A DNA stretch of 64,000 nt from Isochrysis galbana (GCA_018136815.1 CM030939.1:3837419-3901418), one strand, 5' to 3'; numbered from the stretch's first letter, positions 22,562 to 34,252 are shown. Notes: a model not told the origin generated them from the sequence alone. Program-made: numbers and translations.

Positions 22562-23257
22562 GGCGCCGGCACAGTCTCGTCATTTCAACATGTATACACA
22601 GCTCTCATTGGCAGGTGCATGAGAGCTCGACACGAAAAATTCGGCGACAATCTTATGTGCACCATTCGGTGGATATGGTGGCAGTTGTCCTACTGGAGCG
22701 TTATCTTAGCCGGGTCCTTGCTCATGCTCCACGCGTGTGCACACTGCCATGTTTGAGATGCATCGATCACTCCGATCCATTGAGCAACAACATCATGAAG
22801 CGAGTAATGCCTAGGAGAGCCGCACCGGCCTATTACACATAGCTCGTCACGAGAGCATCGATGGCAAGGAATACACTCGGTCGGTTGGATGGAAAAGCGA
22901 GGAGGAGCCGCAGGACAAAGGGCCCATGTCTGATTATTTTCTGGACCTCTTACCTCTTTACTCTGCCATCCCACGCGCGCTAGTCGTGCTTCTGTGTCGA
23001 GTCTTGGCACACTGGCGCGTAGTGGAAGGAGGGGATGGACGGCACAACCCTCTACGTCTTGTCCATGTGTAGTGTGCAGCATGTTATGTACTTTTGCTTG
23101 ATTTTGTTTCCCACGGAGGTGCGTGCATTCCTACTTTCCCGAGGGCCGTAATGGTCATGGCCGCTTCCTTGCGCTTTTGCTGCTACTTGTGTGTGCTTGT
23201 CAAGCGCGCGCATAATGGCATGATTGATGATTGAATCCTATCTACTCTCTACTATAA
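22562..23257. other. intergenic, nothing recognised
   Basis: Balanced composition, short frames only, no repeat matched elsewhere in the window. Confidence 0.4.
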
Positions 23258-24111
23258 TAAAACATCTGAAGATTCGGGCTACTCATGCTAGCTATACGGG
23301 TCCACGTACTCACTAACGACATCGCCTATACCCCAGTTTACTCACTCCCTTACACTACCCCCTTCATTCCTTTGTCTTTGGTATCAGGGGGGGGCCCGCG
23401 TGCACTACCAACGGGCCAAGTGAAGGGGGTGGGCTGGGGCAGACCTGCTGGTGTGGTGTTCCTGTGGCAAAACAAACGTAAACGCCTGTTGCTTGTGACA
23501 TTTCGTGCCCCTGGGGGGTCTCGGCCCCCTCTTCTCGCGTCTTTTTCAAGTGTCGCCGCGCTTTCGCGGCCTTCGCATGTCGCTCGAGGTGTCGGCCTGA
23601 AAACATACCGTAAACAGGCGTGAGTATGTGAGTATTACCTTTTTGTGTGTCAGATCGTGTCGATTTTTTGTCGTGCTTTTTTCGTCGTTCTCTTCGTTCT
23701 CCTACGGGCGTGCGATGCCTGCGCGCGCCATGGCCCCCCTCTGAGGGGCCCCTCGGGTCCCCCCAGAGGGCCAGCTGGGCCAGCTCAGGGGGCAGTGGAG
23801 GCTGGGGCTGGGCCCCTGGCCTCTCCTGCCTCTCCCTCGCTGGCCTCGCTGGCCCTGGGTGCCTTCCTGTCGGCTCAGGTGGTCTGTGGCTCAGTGGTGG
23901 AGTGGGGGTCAGTACGAGCGAGGGCCAGTGTAGGCGAGTGCGTGCGGCGCGCGGCGCGCGCTCGGCGAGAGTCTGGGCCAGAGTGGTGTCAGCTCAGCCC
24001 CTGCCAGTAGGCAGGGGCTGAGGTTGAGTGTGCAGGCCCACCCAGGGGGTGTCTGCGATGGAGGAAGGGGGGCACGGGGCCCCCATGACCCTATCAGTTT
24101 TACTGATAGTT
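23258..24111 (-). mobile_element. short non-autonomous copy of the hairpin-5' retroelement family
   Basis: Read on the minus strand the 5' end is AACTATCAGT with the hairpin at 24109-24091 (CTATCAGT paired with ACTGATAG), then GGTC and ATG at 24086. The 3' terminus at 23258 is AATCTTCAGATG plus TTTTATT. Length is about 0.85 kb. The middle is the GC-rich cassette also seen at 63.0-63.35 kb (CAGCTGGGCCAGCTCAGGGG, TCCCTCGCTGGCCTCGCTGG). No reverse transcriptase. Confidence 0.7.
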
Positions 24112-24768
24112 CTATCTACTCTCTACTATCTATTGCTGCTACGGCGGGCGCGTCGCGGCGACTTTGCACCCCCCCTTTCCTCCTTCGACGCCCCAACTCC
24201 GCTCCGTGTCATATCTGAAAGGGGCCTACAACAAATGAAAAGAAAAGAGCGCTGTCGCTCTCTTCTTCACCCCATCCTTGCCCTCTCTCCCACATGCCTG
24301 GGGCCTGGCGGGCACGTGCGCATGGCACGCGAGCGGTTACGGCTACGGCCTGCTCTCAGGCACCTACTACTGGGGCTTGCCAGGAGGGAGGATGAGAACT
24401 AGATCGCCGGGTGGGGGCGCGTGCCACCGGACCACATCTAAGCCCTCTACCCCTATCCCCCTCGTAGTGCACGGGGAGAGTGCCGCCAGATGCGGCGAGC
24501 CCGGGGGGGGGGCAAAGGGCCGGGGGGCACCGTGGGGATGTACCACGCTTGCGTGAGAGTAGTAGGTCCAGAGCCGCGTGCGCGGCGAGAATATTAAATA
24601 ATCTTGTATCGGCAGTGCAACGTACTCAACTACGGCACCTCCACGCCATTTGTGGCGCCACATACTTCTCAAGCTGTGCCGATGTTTGCCTGCCGTGCGC
24701 CTCAGCAACGAACATTGCGAGCTCTTGCCACCACCACCCGCCGAGTGTGGCGCAATTTCCAAGCCTAC
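24112..24768. other. intergenic with inverted part copy of the 14.5-kb repeat
   Basis: 24390-24510 is the reverse complement of part of the ~335-bp GC-rich repeat at 14478-15175 (CCACATCTAAGCCCT, GTAGTGCACGGGGAG). The remainder shows no gene. It is the 3' flank of the sulfotransferase gene. Confidence 0.6.
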
Positions 24769-25812
24769 TCAGCCCAAGCCATACCTCGCTAAATTTGCAT
24801 GGAAAACCTCGATGGCAACTGCGTAGAGAGCCTCATCCAGCTCGTCGCGCCATCCGCCCAGCACCGACTCGTTGTACATGTTTGCGATATTGGATGTGTC
24901 AAAGCACTCACCGCTCGAGGATCTCAACCGACAACCTCTAGATGTTCTGCGTGGGGACAGCGGCCCGTTGGAGTTGTGCGAGTGGCCTAGGTCCTCGAGC
25001 TCAGAGATCATGGGGCTTGTCCCACGACCCAACGTCGCGTGGAAGAGGCATATCGATCGTTCCCATTGCTCCTGGATCCCAACAAACACGAATGCGTCCG
25101 ACCTCAACAACTTTGATGCCTCCACGTGCATCTGCGCACCCTTCCCTTCAGGTACAGGTGCGGCGCACGCCATGCCCAAGAGCATCTTGGTCTGGCACGA
25201 AGCTATTCCTGGCCATCGTGCCCACCTGTCGACCGTTGACGCTCGCGATTTCATTTCCTGTCTTGACTTCGGAGGCACACCAAATGCATGGAAGTTGTCC
25301 AAGAAGGCTGAGATGAGGCGCTGCGATGGCTGACGAAACATGGCCGCGAGTCCACCACCGCGAGGGCTTAGAGAGGCCGCATGGACAAGAGCCCCGCTCA
25401 TCGAGACAGTAATTTCGCGTGCATGGTCAACGGGGTCATGCCCAACCAAAGGCAGCCAGAGCCTCCCATCGCACCGGGAGCCTTGCACAGCGAATCTAGC
25501 ATCGATTGCGTGCGCCATCCTTATGTCGACCTGACCGCCGGCGAGCGCCATGTAATTGATGTGCCAGTCCGGCAACATGGGCGTGCATGCGTACGACAAG
25601 ATGGAGATGGCCAGGGTTGAGCCACACTTCGGGATGTGGAGCCAACGAACTGCGACGCCGTCGCTCGTATTGCCGTGAAGCCGAGGCGGAGGGTTTCTGG
25701 GCACGCTGTGGGAGCAGGAATGCCTTTTCGTCAGCTGGGTGCAGGCAGTGCAGGAGCTCACGCACTCCGGCTTGAAGTCAGCGCTGCACGCGAGTATGGC
25801 CAGCGGCGCCAT
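24769..25812 (-). CDS. sulfotransferase, paralog 1
   Basis: Single exon, 347 aa. A Cys-rich N-terminal part (about ten Cys in residues 9-35) precedes the 5'-phosphosulfate-binding loop LHIPKCGST (PKCGST at 61-66). GHDP follows, then the 3'-phosphate-binding motif FRQPSQRLISAF at 159-170. This is the Sulfotransfer_2/galactose-3-O-type layout, so it should move sulfate from PAPS to a carbohydrate hydroxyl. The hydrophobic N-terminal segment is short, so secretory targeting is unclear. It shares the layout and the end (YNESVLGGWRDELDEALYAV) with the gene at 27183-28253 on the same strand: a tandem duplication with intergenic insertions. Family assignment is firm; the acceptor is unknown. Confidence 0.85.
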   Translation of the reverse strand: MAPLAILACSADFKPECVSSCTACTQLTKRHSCSHSVPRNPPPRLHGNTSDGVAVRWLHIPKCGSTLAISILSYACTPMLPDWHINYMALAGGQVDIRMAHAIDARFAVQGSRCDGRLWLPLVGHDPVDHAREITVSMSGALVHAASLSPRGGGLAAMFRQPSQRLISAFLDNFHAFGVPPKSRQEMKSRASTVDRWARWPGIASCQTKMLLGMACAAPVPEGKGAQMHVEASKLLRSDAFVFVGIQEQWERSICLFHATLGRGTSPMISELEDLGHSHNSNGPLSPRRTSRGCRLRSSSGECFDTSNIANMYNESVLGGWRDELDEALYAVAIEVFHANLARYGLG

Positions 25813-26254
25813 CGCCAGCGCTCCAGCCGAGCCGAGGGCCGTGAGCTCTCGGACGAGAGGCGCGGCACCCGAGAGGTCGGGAGCTCTTGTTATGTGAGAG
25901 AGGCGCTGTGAAGGGATTTCCGCACCGGGTCTCTATCGGATCTCTGCCACTCGAGGAGAAAAGTAGTGACGGATACAAGTCAACCAAACAAATCATATTC
26001 GAACATGAACCGGGTCAATGAACGCCGCCGTCCGCCGCTTGTCGCCCCTTGCTCACGTTTCCGTGTTTCCGTGTGTGCGCTTTCTACGGGTAACCTGGAG
26101 CCTGGCGTGGCCTAGACTAATTGTGTTGTGCTAGGGCCATGTGCCAATGCGCGGAGGCTCTTATTCTTAAGAGACTTGAGCCGCCGGGCTCGATATACCC
26201 ACCCCGAAGCGCCTTGCCTGCCTCATATACGAGAAGGGAAATTAGGAGAGAAAC
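25813..26254. other. intergenic, nothing recognised
   Basis: Five-prime flank of sulfotransferase paralog 1. It contains a moderately GC-rich 150 bp before the start and then AT-richer sequence; no repeat seen. Confidence 0.4.
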
Positions 26255-26262
26255 GATGTACT

Positions 26263-26445
26263 CCTAGATGGGAAATACGGTGCAGGGGCTTGCAAATACA
26301 GCCAAATACATATGTATTTGGCCTCCGGCCAAATACATTTCAAATACATTCGCGGCCTACAACCCAGGCCACGCTTCAAATACAGCCAAATACATATGTA
26401 TTTGGTCTCTGGCCAAATACGGTAAATACGTATTTCCCATCTAGG
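26263..26445. mobile_element. MITE with 17-bp inverted ends and 8-bp target duplication
   Basis: The left end CCTAGATGGGAAATACG (26263-26279) and right end CGTATTTCCCATCTAGG (26429-26445) are perfect inverted repeats. They are flanked by the direct repeat GATGTACT at 26255-26262 and 26446-26453. An 8-bp target duplication points to the hAT superfamily. Inside, CCAAATACATATGTATTTGG, a perfect 20-bp palindrome, occurs twice. It is non-coding and 183 bp long. A diverged left half recurs at 28402-28460. Confidence 0.9.
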
Positions 26446-26453
26446 GATGTACT

Positions 26454-27182
26454 ACTCACGCGGCTAGCGTCCTGGCTACCGAGCCAACGCCACCCTACTA
26501 GTATCTAGCCGGCTGCACCCACGACCACGACGGCACCGCCTCCTCGAGGCTAGTGCTGGCGCCGGCGGCGATCGCGTCCGCCGTGCGTAGCTGTTGTGCT
26601 GCTGTGTCCCGGGCGTGAATGCAAATGCTGGCGACGTCGGAATCCCAGCGGTGGGAGGGGGGGAGGGGGGGGGGTATTGTCCTTTATTTTTTATATCCAT
26701 TTCATGGGGGCATTTGTCAAAAAAATAACCAAACCTGAGGTTGCAACCTCTCGGGAGTATTCATTCCAGCTCCACTGAGCACTTAGTGAATCGCACTCCG
26801 CACTCCCATCACGATCCTAACCTTCTGTTGCGGGTAGGGGAAGAGTCACCCCAAGGGTTTCATGCCCCTCTCCTTCTCCCTTGCGATGAGCACATGCTGA
26901 GGGAAAGGGCGGAAGGGCAATCTTCTCGCATGAGCATGAGGCCGCGCCCCCTGGACGTCCCGGCGAGGCTAGGGCACGCGAAGTGACCTCCATCTCCCTT
27001 GCCCCCCGGAGGAAGAAAAAAAAAATCTTGAAGGTGTCCGCTAAGCTACTAGGTGCTCGGTACTAGGTCCATCCCGTCTAAGTAAGGGCCCCTGCCGCCA
27101 ACACCAACACCCTTTCCGCAGAGCAAACGGCAATATCGGTCGCAGTCCAGCTCCGGCCCCTCCCGCCTCCCATGCCGAAGCC
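26454..27182. other. intergenic, nothing recognised
   Basis: Three-prime flank of sulfotransferase paralog 2. It includes a G run at 26656-26675 and ordinary mixed sequence; no coding frame stands out. Confidence 0.4.
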
Positions 27183-28253
27183 TCAGACGCCGCCGTGGAT
27201 ACGCTCCTCATATCTGGCAAGGTTGGCGCGGTAAACCTCCACCGCCACCGCATACAACGCCTCATCCAACTCGTCGCGCCACCCACCAAGTACGGACTCG
27301 TTGTACTCACCGCGCCTAGCAACTCTGTCAAAGCATGTACCTTTGTTGGACCGCAAGCGGCACGATGCGCCGCTTGCGTCGCCACCGGCGGCGATCCGTC
27401 GTGAATTTCGCGAGTGACCAAAGGACTGAAACTCGCCGAGGATCGGTTGGGTGCCGCGGCCGAGTGTTGCGTGCAGCAGGCATATCGACGAGTTCCATTC
27501 CTCGACAAGCCCCACAAAGATGAAAGCCTTTGACCGAAGCAGCCAGATGGCCTTGGCGAGCAGCCTCGAGCCGTGACCCGTGGGAAGACGATCGCCACAC
27601 TTCAAGCCGGCAAGCATCTTCGTCTGGCACGCGGCCACCCCAGGGAATCGCGCCCACAGGTCGACGGTGGGCGCCTGTTCCTTCATCCTGGCCCGGTTTG
27701 TGTGTGTGGCGATTCCCCATGCATGGTAGTTGTCAAGGAAGGCAGAGATGATCCGCTGCGAAGGGCGCCGGAACATGGCAACTAGTCCGCCACCTCGCGC
27801 CGATAGCGCGGCGGCGTGTGTGAGCGCGCCGCCTGGCCCGGCGATCAGCTCGTCCTCAGCACGGACAGGATCGTGGCCATGGAAGGGCAGCCAGATCCGG
27901 CCCTCGCACCGGGTCCCAGTCGTTGCATGCCTCGAATCGATGGCATGTGCCATGCGCACGTCGATGGAGCCACCTGCGACGGCCATGAAGACAATGTGCC
28001 ACGTCGGGTGCGCCGGCGTGCACGCGTACGCGAGGAGCGAGATGGCGAGTGTCGAGCCGCACTTTGGGATGTGAAGCCAGCGGACTGCCATGCCGCCGCT
28101 CTGGTTGTGCCCGACCCCTCGGGCAGCGGAGGAGGACGAGGAAGCGCAGCCGGAGCAGCAGTGCTCGCGTGCGAGCCGATGACAGCGAGGGCAGTGGGAC
28201 ACGCACTCCCACCGGTAGTCCGCCCCGCAGGAGGTGCGGAACATCTCCGCCAT
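27183..28253 (-). CDS. sulfotransferase, paralog 2
   Basis: Single exon, 356 aa, same strand and layout as 24769-25812. The N-terminal Cys-rich segment is CGADYRWECVSHCPRCH; the PAPS loop is HIPKCGST (PKCGST at 63-68); the second phosphate motif is FRRPSQRIISAFLDN. Shared landmarks include RGGGL-AMFR, ACQTKML and SICL-HATLGRGT. The paralogs differ mainly in loops and in the Ser/Ala-rich stretch at 38-46. The pair suggests expansion of a surface-glycan sulfation family. Confidence 0.85.
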   Translation of the reverse strand: MAEMFRTSCGADYRWECVSHCPRCHRLAREHCCSGCASSSSSAARGVGHNQSGGMAVRWLHIPKCGSTLAISLLAYACTPAHPTWHIVFMAVAGGSIDVRMAHAIDSRHATTGTRCEGRIWLPFHGHDPVRAEDELIAGPGGALTHAAALSARGGGLVAMFRRPSQRIISAFLDNYHAWGIATHTNRARMKEQAPTVDLWARFPGVAACQTKMLAGLKCGDRLPTGHGSRLLAKAIWLLRSKAFIFVGLVEEWNSSICLLHATLGRGTQPILGEFQSFGHSRNSRRIAAGGDASGASCRLRSNKGTCFDRVARRGEYNESVLGGWRDELDEALYAVAVEVYRANLARYEERIHGGV

Positions 28254-28708
28254 CGCACACCGTCAGATTTTTTCTTGTGCTTTAGTTGTGGTAGGCGTTA
28301 GATAGCAAAAACAAAATATCTGAGCGTTAGTACTACTGTACTACTACTACTACTACCACCACCACCACCACCACTACCACTAGCCCGGAACTGTCACGAC
28401 AACCCTAAATGGGAAATATTCGGTGCTGGGGCCTGCAAATACGGAAGGCCAAATACATTGTGAAGTGCAAAGTGCAAAGTACAAAGTGCAAAGTGCAAAG
28501 TGCAAAGTGCAAAGTAATTCGCGTTCCGTCAACCGTCAAAAGAGGGCCAGGTTATTTGTTTTCTTTTTGGTCTATTATTACAATTACAAAGCTGTCAGGT
28601 TATTTGTTTTCTTTTTGGTCTATTATTACAATTACAAAGCTAAATATTATTATTGCAAAGCTAATCACGCCCCCCCCCCCACCACTCCCAGCTACGCGGG
28701 CTGAGTTT
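28254..28708. repeat. intergenic with microsatellites and a truncated MITE relative
   Basis: (TAC/CAC)n at 28330-28382. At 28402-28460 CCTAAATGGGAAATATTCGG and CAAATACGG-AAGGCCAAATACAT resemble the left half of the 26263 MITE. A 7-bp unit GTGCAAA repeats about eight times at 28461-28515. A 50-bp direct duplication (GTTATTTGTTTTCTTTTTGG...) lies at 28550-28645. Confidence 0.75.
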
Positions 28709-29257
28709 TCATCTTCTTCGTCTTTTTCTCACATCCCTCTTCCTCGTCGTTCTGCTGGCAGGCGACGATATCGCTTGGCTGATCTTGGGTGGCGAGATCC
28801 GCGATGCGTGCGAGGACGGCCTTCTTGTCCTGCATGTAGAGTTTGCCAGCTGCTCGGCGCACTTGCACCATGGGATCCCCGCTTCAGCGTACGCGACCGC
28901 CGTGATGTATTCCATGCAGAGGTACGCGACGGCGGCCTGCTCTCCAATGTAGCTGGTCTTGGGGATCTTGTCGTACTCGTCAGAGTAGTCGCCGACGAGC
29001 ATGAGGGTTGCCTTGCACCAACGGCCCATGTATGGCTTGATGAATGCCCTCATCGACGGGTAGCGTTCCTTGGCCAGATCCACGCGAAAGTCTCCACATC
29101 CACGGCCCATGCCAGAGGCTGTGACGAGCAGCATCGCCAGGATGGCGCCGCTCATGCCCTCCTACATGTGTTCGCAGAACTTGAAGGCTGGGGCGCGGAT
29201 CTCCTCGTAGGTGCGGTGACCGAGTCGCTTGGCGATGAAGACAAAGTACTGGCCCAT
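28709..29257 (-). pseudogene. MGQY-type conserved protein gene, interrupted
   Basis: From ATG at 29257 the frame reads MGQYFVFIAKRLGHRTYEE, meets TAG at 29164-29162 (codon 32), then stays in frame to 28711: ILAMLLVTASG, GRWCKATLMLVGDYSDEYDK, TSYIGEQAAVAYLCMEY and an Arg/Lys-rich tail. The start MGQY and the GRW...VGDY block match a small family common in fungi and algae (usual form MGQYW...GRWAGDR...VGDYA) whose function is unknown. The stop may be a real lesion or the codon could sit in a short intron (GTAGGA could serve as donor), which I could not resolve. The sequence lies between repeats, so decay is plausible. Confidence 0.5.
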
Positions 29258-29422
29258 GGTGAAGGAGCGAGGCTTGTGGGGGGAGAGGAGAGTGAAGCGG
29301 GGTGTAGGTGGTGGATGTCTGGGAGGAAGACTCTGGATGTTCGCCAGATGCGTGTGCACGCCGTGCGCATGATGAGTGGCAATCACACGCGCGGGGATCC
29401 CGTGCGTGGAAAGTACCTCCAA

Positions 29423-29707
29423 CCGCCCTGCTAGCGGCGGAAAATTTCAAGCCCCGTCGAAAGACGGTGGGCCAATACAAAGGACTGAGGGAGTTTGAAA
29501 GGCGGGAATACGGCCTACGGCCTGTTTTTGCTCTTGCTCTCCGAAACAAAACGGTGTATCTGTATCTGTCTTTCACAGCTCTAAATTTTAAATTTTTAAC
29601 AAATTTTTATGGGTCGCGGCGCGGCAAAGGAACGGGACTAGCGCTCACTCAAGACAGGACACCCTGCCGCGGCAAGCGCAAGCACCCTTCCCCCCTTATG
29701 CCACCCA
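29423..29707. other. intergenic, nothing recognised
   Basis: The sequence TGTCTTTCACAGCTCTA at 29566 recurs at 31692, so 29.57-31.7 kb may be one inserted block. No gene seen. Confidence 0.35.
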
Positions 29708-30310
29708 ACCTACTTTTATAAGTGGGGGTCAATGGGGGCCTCGCGCCCCCCTCTTTCCATCGCGGACACCCCCCGGGGTGGGCCCGTACATTCAACCCCA
29801 GCCCCTGCCCTCTGGCAGGGGCAGGGCACTCATCAAATCAGCCCAGACCCATAGTGGGCGCGGGCCGCGAGCCGCACTCCCAGGCCCGCATGGGCCTGCT
29901 CTCGTACTGACTCCCCCCCCCATCCCTGGTCGCCAGGCAGACAGGGGCCTCAGGGCGGCACCCAAGGCCAGCGAGGCGAGCGAGGGAGAGGCAGGGGGGG
30001 CCAGGGGCTGAGCCCCAGCCCCCACTGCCCCCTGAGCTGGCCCTGCTGGCCCTCTGGGCGCCCCTGAAGGACCTCTGAGAGCAGGCCATGGCGCGCCGCA
30101 TGGCGACGCGCCGCATGGACCGGGGCGGAAGAGAATGGAACGAGGGAGAGGGGGGGATTTGCACCCCCCCCGATGGAGTGTGGTGAGAAACGAGCCCCGT
30201 TTGCGTTAGCAAACGGGCGAAGGGGGGCGGCTGGCGACAGGAGAGGCGAGAAAAGAAGGGAGTGGCTCAAGACGTCCCTGTGGCAGATATCGGGGGGCGC
30301 AGTCATTTAT
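29708..30310 (+). mobile_element. short derivative of the hairpin-5' retroelement family
   Basis: The plus strand begins AACCTACTTTTATAAGTGG: hairpin CTACTT-TTAT-AAGTGG at 29710-29725, spacer GGGTCA, ATG at 29732. The start region (ATGGGGGCCTCGCGCCCCCC, then GACACCCCC) recurs at 59316-59450. It then carries the GC-rich cassette in the orientation seen at 48.28-48.40 kb (GGGGCTGAGCCCCAGCC, CATGGCGACGCGCCGCA). No protein domain. Confidence 0.55.
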
Positions 30311-30642
30311 TTCTTCGAGGACCGCTCGCGGCGCGAGCTGTAAGGGCCGTTCTCCTTTTTTGACGAGAGGTTCCTCCCCCCCCCCCCGGTGCTTTTTCCC
30401 GGAGAGTCGGCCGGCGTCGACCGGACCGCCTCAATGGGTTTTCCCTCATTTTAACTTGTGGGGAGTTAGAATGGGAGCCGGGGGCCTGCGAGGGGGGAGA
30501 TGTGGAAGGGTGCATAGGAGTATGTATTTGTGACAACAGCACGCGCCAAGGTGTACGGGCAGGTGCGCTGAGGGCTGTCGTGTTAGTACCGGGCTAGTGA
30601 GAGTAGTGGTACTAATGCTCAGATAGATTTGTTTGTCCCCCC

Positions 30643-31690
30643 TTATGCCACCCAGCTCTTCACTAGCTTTCTACCTGCGCCAGCCAGAGCGCCCCTCCCT
30701 TCACACTCAGACAGCCCCCTACGCCAGGATCCTGTTCTGGTCTCGCAGGCAAGGGGGCCTAATGGGAGGGAGAGGAGCAACTCCTCAGAGAGGAGCTGTG
30801 GGGAAGGAGATGTCTGAGTGGGGGCGCTATACCCTTGCGCTAGGCATGGGCAGCGACGCCGCCTCAAGACATGTCCTCCCTCTTGTCTTGAGTCGAAATT
30901 TTTGGTGCTTGAAGCAGAGGGCAAGGGGGTTTGTGCTTCTTGGGTTAGTTGAACTATTAGTTGTAGTTGGAAGAGGGAGTGGGAGAGGGAGTGAAGTGTT
31001 GGAAGAGGGCCCAAGGCAGGGCACTGAGTTGTAGGTAATTGTGGCCCATTAGAGTGGGGTGAAAACGTGAAGTGTATCAACAAGGGTCTTGAGTTGAAAT
31101 TTTTGGTGCTTTGAACAGAGGGCGAGGGGGTTCGTGCTGTTTGGGTTGGTTCTAGAGGGAAGGGAGAGTAGGAGAGGGAGTCAAGTGTTGAAGGAGGGCC
31201 CAAGGCAGGGCACTGAGTTGTAGGTTCTTGTGGCCCACAGGAGTGGGGTGAAAACGAGAAGTGAGTCAACATGTTGAAAATCAGAGGCACAAGTTGCTCT
31301 CCGTAGGAGATTGATGGTTGTGAAGTGCCCTCCCATGTTGGGTGCACTGATGGTAGAGGTTTCCACCATGGGGAGGGCAGCTGAGCTGCCCTCCCACATG
31401 AGGTGCTCTTGGGGTGGGAGGGTTTCCCACTGTTGGAGGGGGTCTCAAACTCAAAGACCTCCTGCATGCTACGCAGAGCCATGGGGGCAACCTGTTCGGT
31501 GCCAGTGCTCGCCACCCCGCGCGCTTGCGCGGGCGTGGTTTGGATGGGCTGGATGGGCTCTGAGAGGGCTTTCTGACGAGCCGCCTCGGGCGGCATGGGG
31601 CGTCCCAGGTGGGGCGCGGTGGCGAGGGTCGCCTGGGGCTCGGGAGCGGTCGCGGCACGCTCCATAGTTCAAACTATAACAATAGTTTTG
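30643..31690 (-). mobile_element. hairpin-5' retroelement relative with a divergent ORF
   Basis: Minus strand: hairpin AAACTAT-TGTT-ATAGTTT at 31688-31671, spacer GAACT, ATG at 31665. The 340-codon frame (to 30643) starts MERAATAPEPQATLATAP and is Pro/Ser/Thr-rich with no domain. It contains a ~205-bp direct tandem repeat (about 30885-31085 and 31086-31275; shared AAATTTTTGGTGCTT, GAGGGCCCAAGGCAGGGCAC). The family 3' terminus is not found downstream, so the 3' end is undefined. Confidence 0.5.
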
Positions 31691-31869
31691 TGTCTTTCAC
31701 AGCTCTAGGCACCGGATATGTGATATGTGCTAGTTACACCTATCCCTATCCTGTCACAATATCAAAAAATCTCAAATCTCGTAATGAATCCTCAATCTTG
31801 ACTTGGGCTTGGTCAATTTTCACCCTTAGCCCTTAGAAGTGAATAAAATAGCTGTTCGACCGCCCTACC
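31691..31869. repeat. right end of the TA-flanked inverted-repeat element
   Basis: 31780-31869 (CCTCAATCTTGACTT, TTTTCACCCTTAG, then CTGTTCGACCGCCCTA) matches 19685-19749. No matching left end was found within 3 kb to the left. Confidence 0.65.
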
Positions 31870-33193
<1,324 letters not shown>

Positions 33194-34252
33194 ATGGATC
33201 ACGCGATGTCAACGCGCCGTTCCCTCCGCTTCGCTCGCCGCGTCATCGTCAAGGTGGGCACCACAACGGTGACTCACGTGGATGGGAACATCGCTCTCGG
33301 CCGTGTGGCACACCTCTGTGAGCAGATTGCGCAGCTCAGGCACAACGGGCACGAGGTGCGCGCCGCACAAGAGCTCTGACCCCCATTCTCTCGATTTTGC
33401 GCAACACACTTCTCCCACTCTCCCACCCCATCCCAGTCCTCGTCACTGCTCGCTGCCATCCTACCACTCCGTCTCGCCCCGCAGGTCGTCGTTGTCACCT
33501 CTGGCGCCATTGGCACGGGCGCCGCTCGCATGCGCAGGAATTTGGCGCTGGCCAAGCCGCTCCGGGACTCCGTCTCCACCGACGGGCCCAAGCTGCGATT
33601 AGACCAGAACGCCTCTGCTGCACTTGGCCAGGCGTTGCTGATGAACCTGTATGAGAGCCTGCTCTCCAAGTACAACTTGAGCTGTGCCCAGGTGCTTGTC
33701 ACGGCGGACGACATGACAGACCCGCTCACACTTGCGCAAGCGCGCGACACGATCACCGAGCTGTTGCACCTGGGCACTGTCCCGGTCGTAAATGAGAACG
33801 ATGCGGTGACCGGCCGCACCATCCCTGTGCTCGACGAGACGACCAATGAGGTTGTCTACGACAACGATGAGCTTGCCTGCTTGCTGGGCAGCGAGCTACG
33901 CGCAGACCTTGTGGTCTTTCTGACCGATATGGACGGTCTCTTTACTCGGAAGGACGCATCCGCCACGCCGGAGCGCATCTCGCTCTACTTGCCTGGGACG
34001 CCTGTTATTGCCGAGGGCATGACCTTCGACTCCCTCACGCGGACGCACTCCTCCTTCGAGAAGCGCTCGCGCTCGTCGCAGCAGGGTCTCGAAGTGCTGG
34101 TGCAGGAGGCCCAGCGCGTCACCGCTTCAGGGCTCGTGCGCGCCGCCGTCGTCACCTCAGGCCACCACCCTGTTGCTCTTCTCCGGGTGATGCGTGGTGA
34201 GGACGTGGGCACCCTTTTCACCGCGGCGCCAGCTCCTGCTGCGAAGTTGTGA
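33194..34252 (+). CDS. glutamate 5-kinase-like protein (amino-acid kinase fold)
   Basis: Two exons, 33194-33355 and 33485-34252; a 129-bp intron, GTGCGC...CCCGCAG, phase 0; 309 aa. It follows gamma-glutamyl kinase closely: RVIVKVGTTTVTH, VVVVTSGAIGTGAARM, QNASAALGQALLM, ADDMTDPLTLAQARDTI, VPVVNENDAV, DNDELACLLGSELRADLVVFLTDMDGLF and a C-terminal VVTSGHHP...GTLF. This is the first step of proline synthesis from glutamate. The family's GxGGMxTK block is not conserved: the corresponding stretch reads RSSQQGLEVLVQEAQ, losing the Gly-Gly and Lys. There is no PUA domain and no dehydrogenase half, so it is either stand-alone or a P5CS kinase module. Activity is uncertain. Confidence 0.8.

Noticed and set aside
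28461-28515. CRISPR-like short repeat array (GTGCAAA units)
   Set aside because: The units are 7 bp and contiguous with no spacers: a simple minisatellite.
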